This document shows positions 62,548 to 64,000 of a stretch of 64,000 nucleotides of DNA, piece by piece (position 1 is the stretch's first letter; each line of letters begins with the position of its first letter). Origin of the DNA: Apostichopus japonicus (Eukaryota > Echinodermata > Holothuroidea > Aspidochirotida > Stichopodidae). The position numbers and the translations under genes were made by a program. The notes below the pieces were generated by a model, which worked only from the letters and a program-made list of their open reading frames with translations, had not been told where the DNA came from and did not search any database. The DNA lies in NCBI RefSeq assembly GCF_037975245.1, contig NC_092575.1:26624841-26688840 (forward strand). The letters are read 5' to 3'.

Positions 62548-64000
62548 CTGCCCCCCGCTTTCTAGAACTCGACCCGAGTTCTAAGGTATTTGAGTCGTAA
62601 CTAACTTAGCTTAACACATAGCAAAAAAAAAAGGTCTTTGATAAGAAAAATACAGAAGTGCAAAAGCTTATATAGCATATATACTATGTGATGACCTCTT
62701 AATGTTAGAGTACAAAACAATAGGCAGTGTTTAGATAAAGTACATAAACAAAGCAATACAATTCACTACGTCACCGATCCAAAACATGTGACATGAACAA
62801 CAACAAACATCGCACTATCGAATACAAGAATTAACGGTTAGATTAATATAAGGTTCAGATGCAGATAACGTCCATGCTCCTGTGCACGTTTAACATTCTC
62901 TAATATCATCGACATAAACAAAGAAAATACATTTGGAAAACTTATATCATCTTAATTAAATGAATTTACAGTTTGGTAAACATCATGGAAATCTTCTGAC
63001 GCGAAGTAGCGGCTTTGATATAGCTGACCTAAACTGAACTAATACACGTAGACCTAAAATCACGTACACGTTGACGCGGAGCTAAACTAAATCACAAGCT
63101 ATAACTATAAACGCGGTTGGTGTCTGGGTAGTTCGTCTCGGTAGTTGTACATCACATCGTTCGTCTGAGTTGGTTTGTTTGGTTAGGCAAAATCCAAGCA
63201 CTATCATGGCAGCGTATGACCTTGCCTAAGGGCCTTCACCATGCCATATAGTAGGTAGAAACCATTTCCATTAACCATAAAGTAGAGGTTGACCATACCG
63301 ATCAACGGGTCGTCTCGTCCTCCTGGGTCGTCTATTCGAAGATGGGTCAGAGTTGACGTTCTGACCTGCAGGAACTGATGAGTTGGGGGTTGGTGAGTCA
63401 GTATGATATGTCTGACCATTTCCAGGCATCTCGTCTGTGGTGTCGTCTGCAGTGTCTTGTGACATGACACTTTCTCTGTCTGGTTGACCGAAGGCAGAGA
63501 CATCAGCCACTTCAATTGTTGCACTTGATGGTTTCACTTTCCAGGTTGGTGGGTTCCTGCCATCATACGGTAAGAGTTTGTTGTGGTGCACTATTTTTGG
63601 TTTACTAAGTGGTCCCATTTGCACTCGGTAGGTAACATCGGATATCTTCTTAAATATTTTGCCAGGTCCTATCCAAGATTTCTGAAATTTAGGGGAAATC
63701 CCTTTCTTGCGTTTTGGTTCATACAGCCAGATGTTGTCGCCTTCTTGATAGCTCCTTAGACTTGAGTTCCTGTCGTAAGTCTTTGTCTTCCAAACATTTG
63801 TTAGGTCCAGGTGGTTACGGGCAGATTCGTGTACTTTCTCTCTAGTCTGCTTTCTAATCTTTCTACGTAATCACAGTAGGTATTGGCTTGGTCTCTCATG
63901 TCTGGTTTCTCTGTAAGGAGTGTTACTGGAATAGAAGCTCTTCTGCCCATTAGAATCTCGAAGGGAGAATAGCCTGTGGACTCATGTATTGCAGATCTGT
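62548..64000 (-). mobile_element. Ty3/gypsy retrotransposon, 3' end of pol (integrase C-terminus), frameshifted
   Basis: On the minus strand the window edge opens in an integrase-type frame with IHESTGYSPFEILMGRR. The frame then shifts within about 63840-63880 and continues as KVHESARNHLDL, then YQEGDNIWLYEPKRKKGISP, a GPY/F-like WIGPGKIFKKISDVTYRV, and NKLLPYDGRNPPTW. It ends with a disordered tail at the TAA (63271-63273). About 720 bp of non-coding DNA separate the stop from the LTR. The frameshift suggests this copy is inactive unless the shift is a sequencing error. No envelope-like frame is seen. The overlapping frame at 63204-63524 is a shadow. Confidence 0.8.

Overview
This is an AT-rich, intron-bearing animal genomic window. 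It contains split genes with GT-AG introns, tens of (TA)n and (GAT)n microsatellites, fragments of non-LTR (LINE) and Ty3/gypsy-type retrotransposons, tRNA-like SINE fragments and several segmental duplications. There is no bacterial-style gene packing. The two recognised gene families (IFI6/IFI27/ISG12-like, and ZU5-UPA with death folds) together with the repeat types suggest a marine invertebrate. An echinoderm such as a sea cucumber is my best guess, but this is inference and no marker in the window proves it.

Layout. At 0.7-5.2 kb on the minus strand there is a candidate small four-exon gene for a 126-residue acidic, disordered protein of unknown function. From 5.2 to 18.7 kb I see no convincing genes, only a terminal-inverted-repeat element, minisatellites, a LINE 3' end with an (ATC)n tail, and composite TA-array repeats. 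From 18.7 to 44.2 kb there is a plus-strand array of three IFI6/IFI27-like genes (A, B, C). Each has a 64-nt first coding exon, an intron and one final exon. B and C lie in long duplicated blocks that share intron and 3' flanking sequence; A and C share a long upstream block. The array is broken by a degraded LINE (21.7-23.4 kb) and by a foldback-like element with minisatellite arms (33.95-35.41 kb). The matching position in the C block lacks that insertion.

From 46.2 to 60.2 kb on the minus strand lies the most interesting gene, assembled here from 17 coding exons with matching splice phases (1136 visible residues; 5' end not found). It encodes a coiled coil, a death fold, ZU5, UPA, a DED-like domain, a UBA-like segment, a second ZU5, a second UPA and a C-terminal death fold. 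The ZU5-UPA halves have the same intron phases and nearly the same exon lengths, so the gene appears to have arisen by internal duplication of a UNC5/PIDD-type module. Its introns and flanks carry a repeat family of about 150 bp units with direct-repeat TGACCT motifs. From 62.09 kb to the window end there is one LTR and the 3' pol end of a Ty3/gypsy element on the minus strand.

Taken together, the recognised genes suggest a cell-death or innate-immunity neighbourhood: a tandem family of small hydrophobic IFI27-like proteins next to a large death-fold scaffold. The functional link between them is inference from family knowledge and proximity only.
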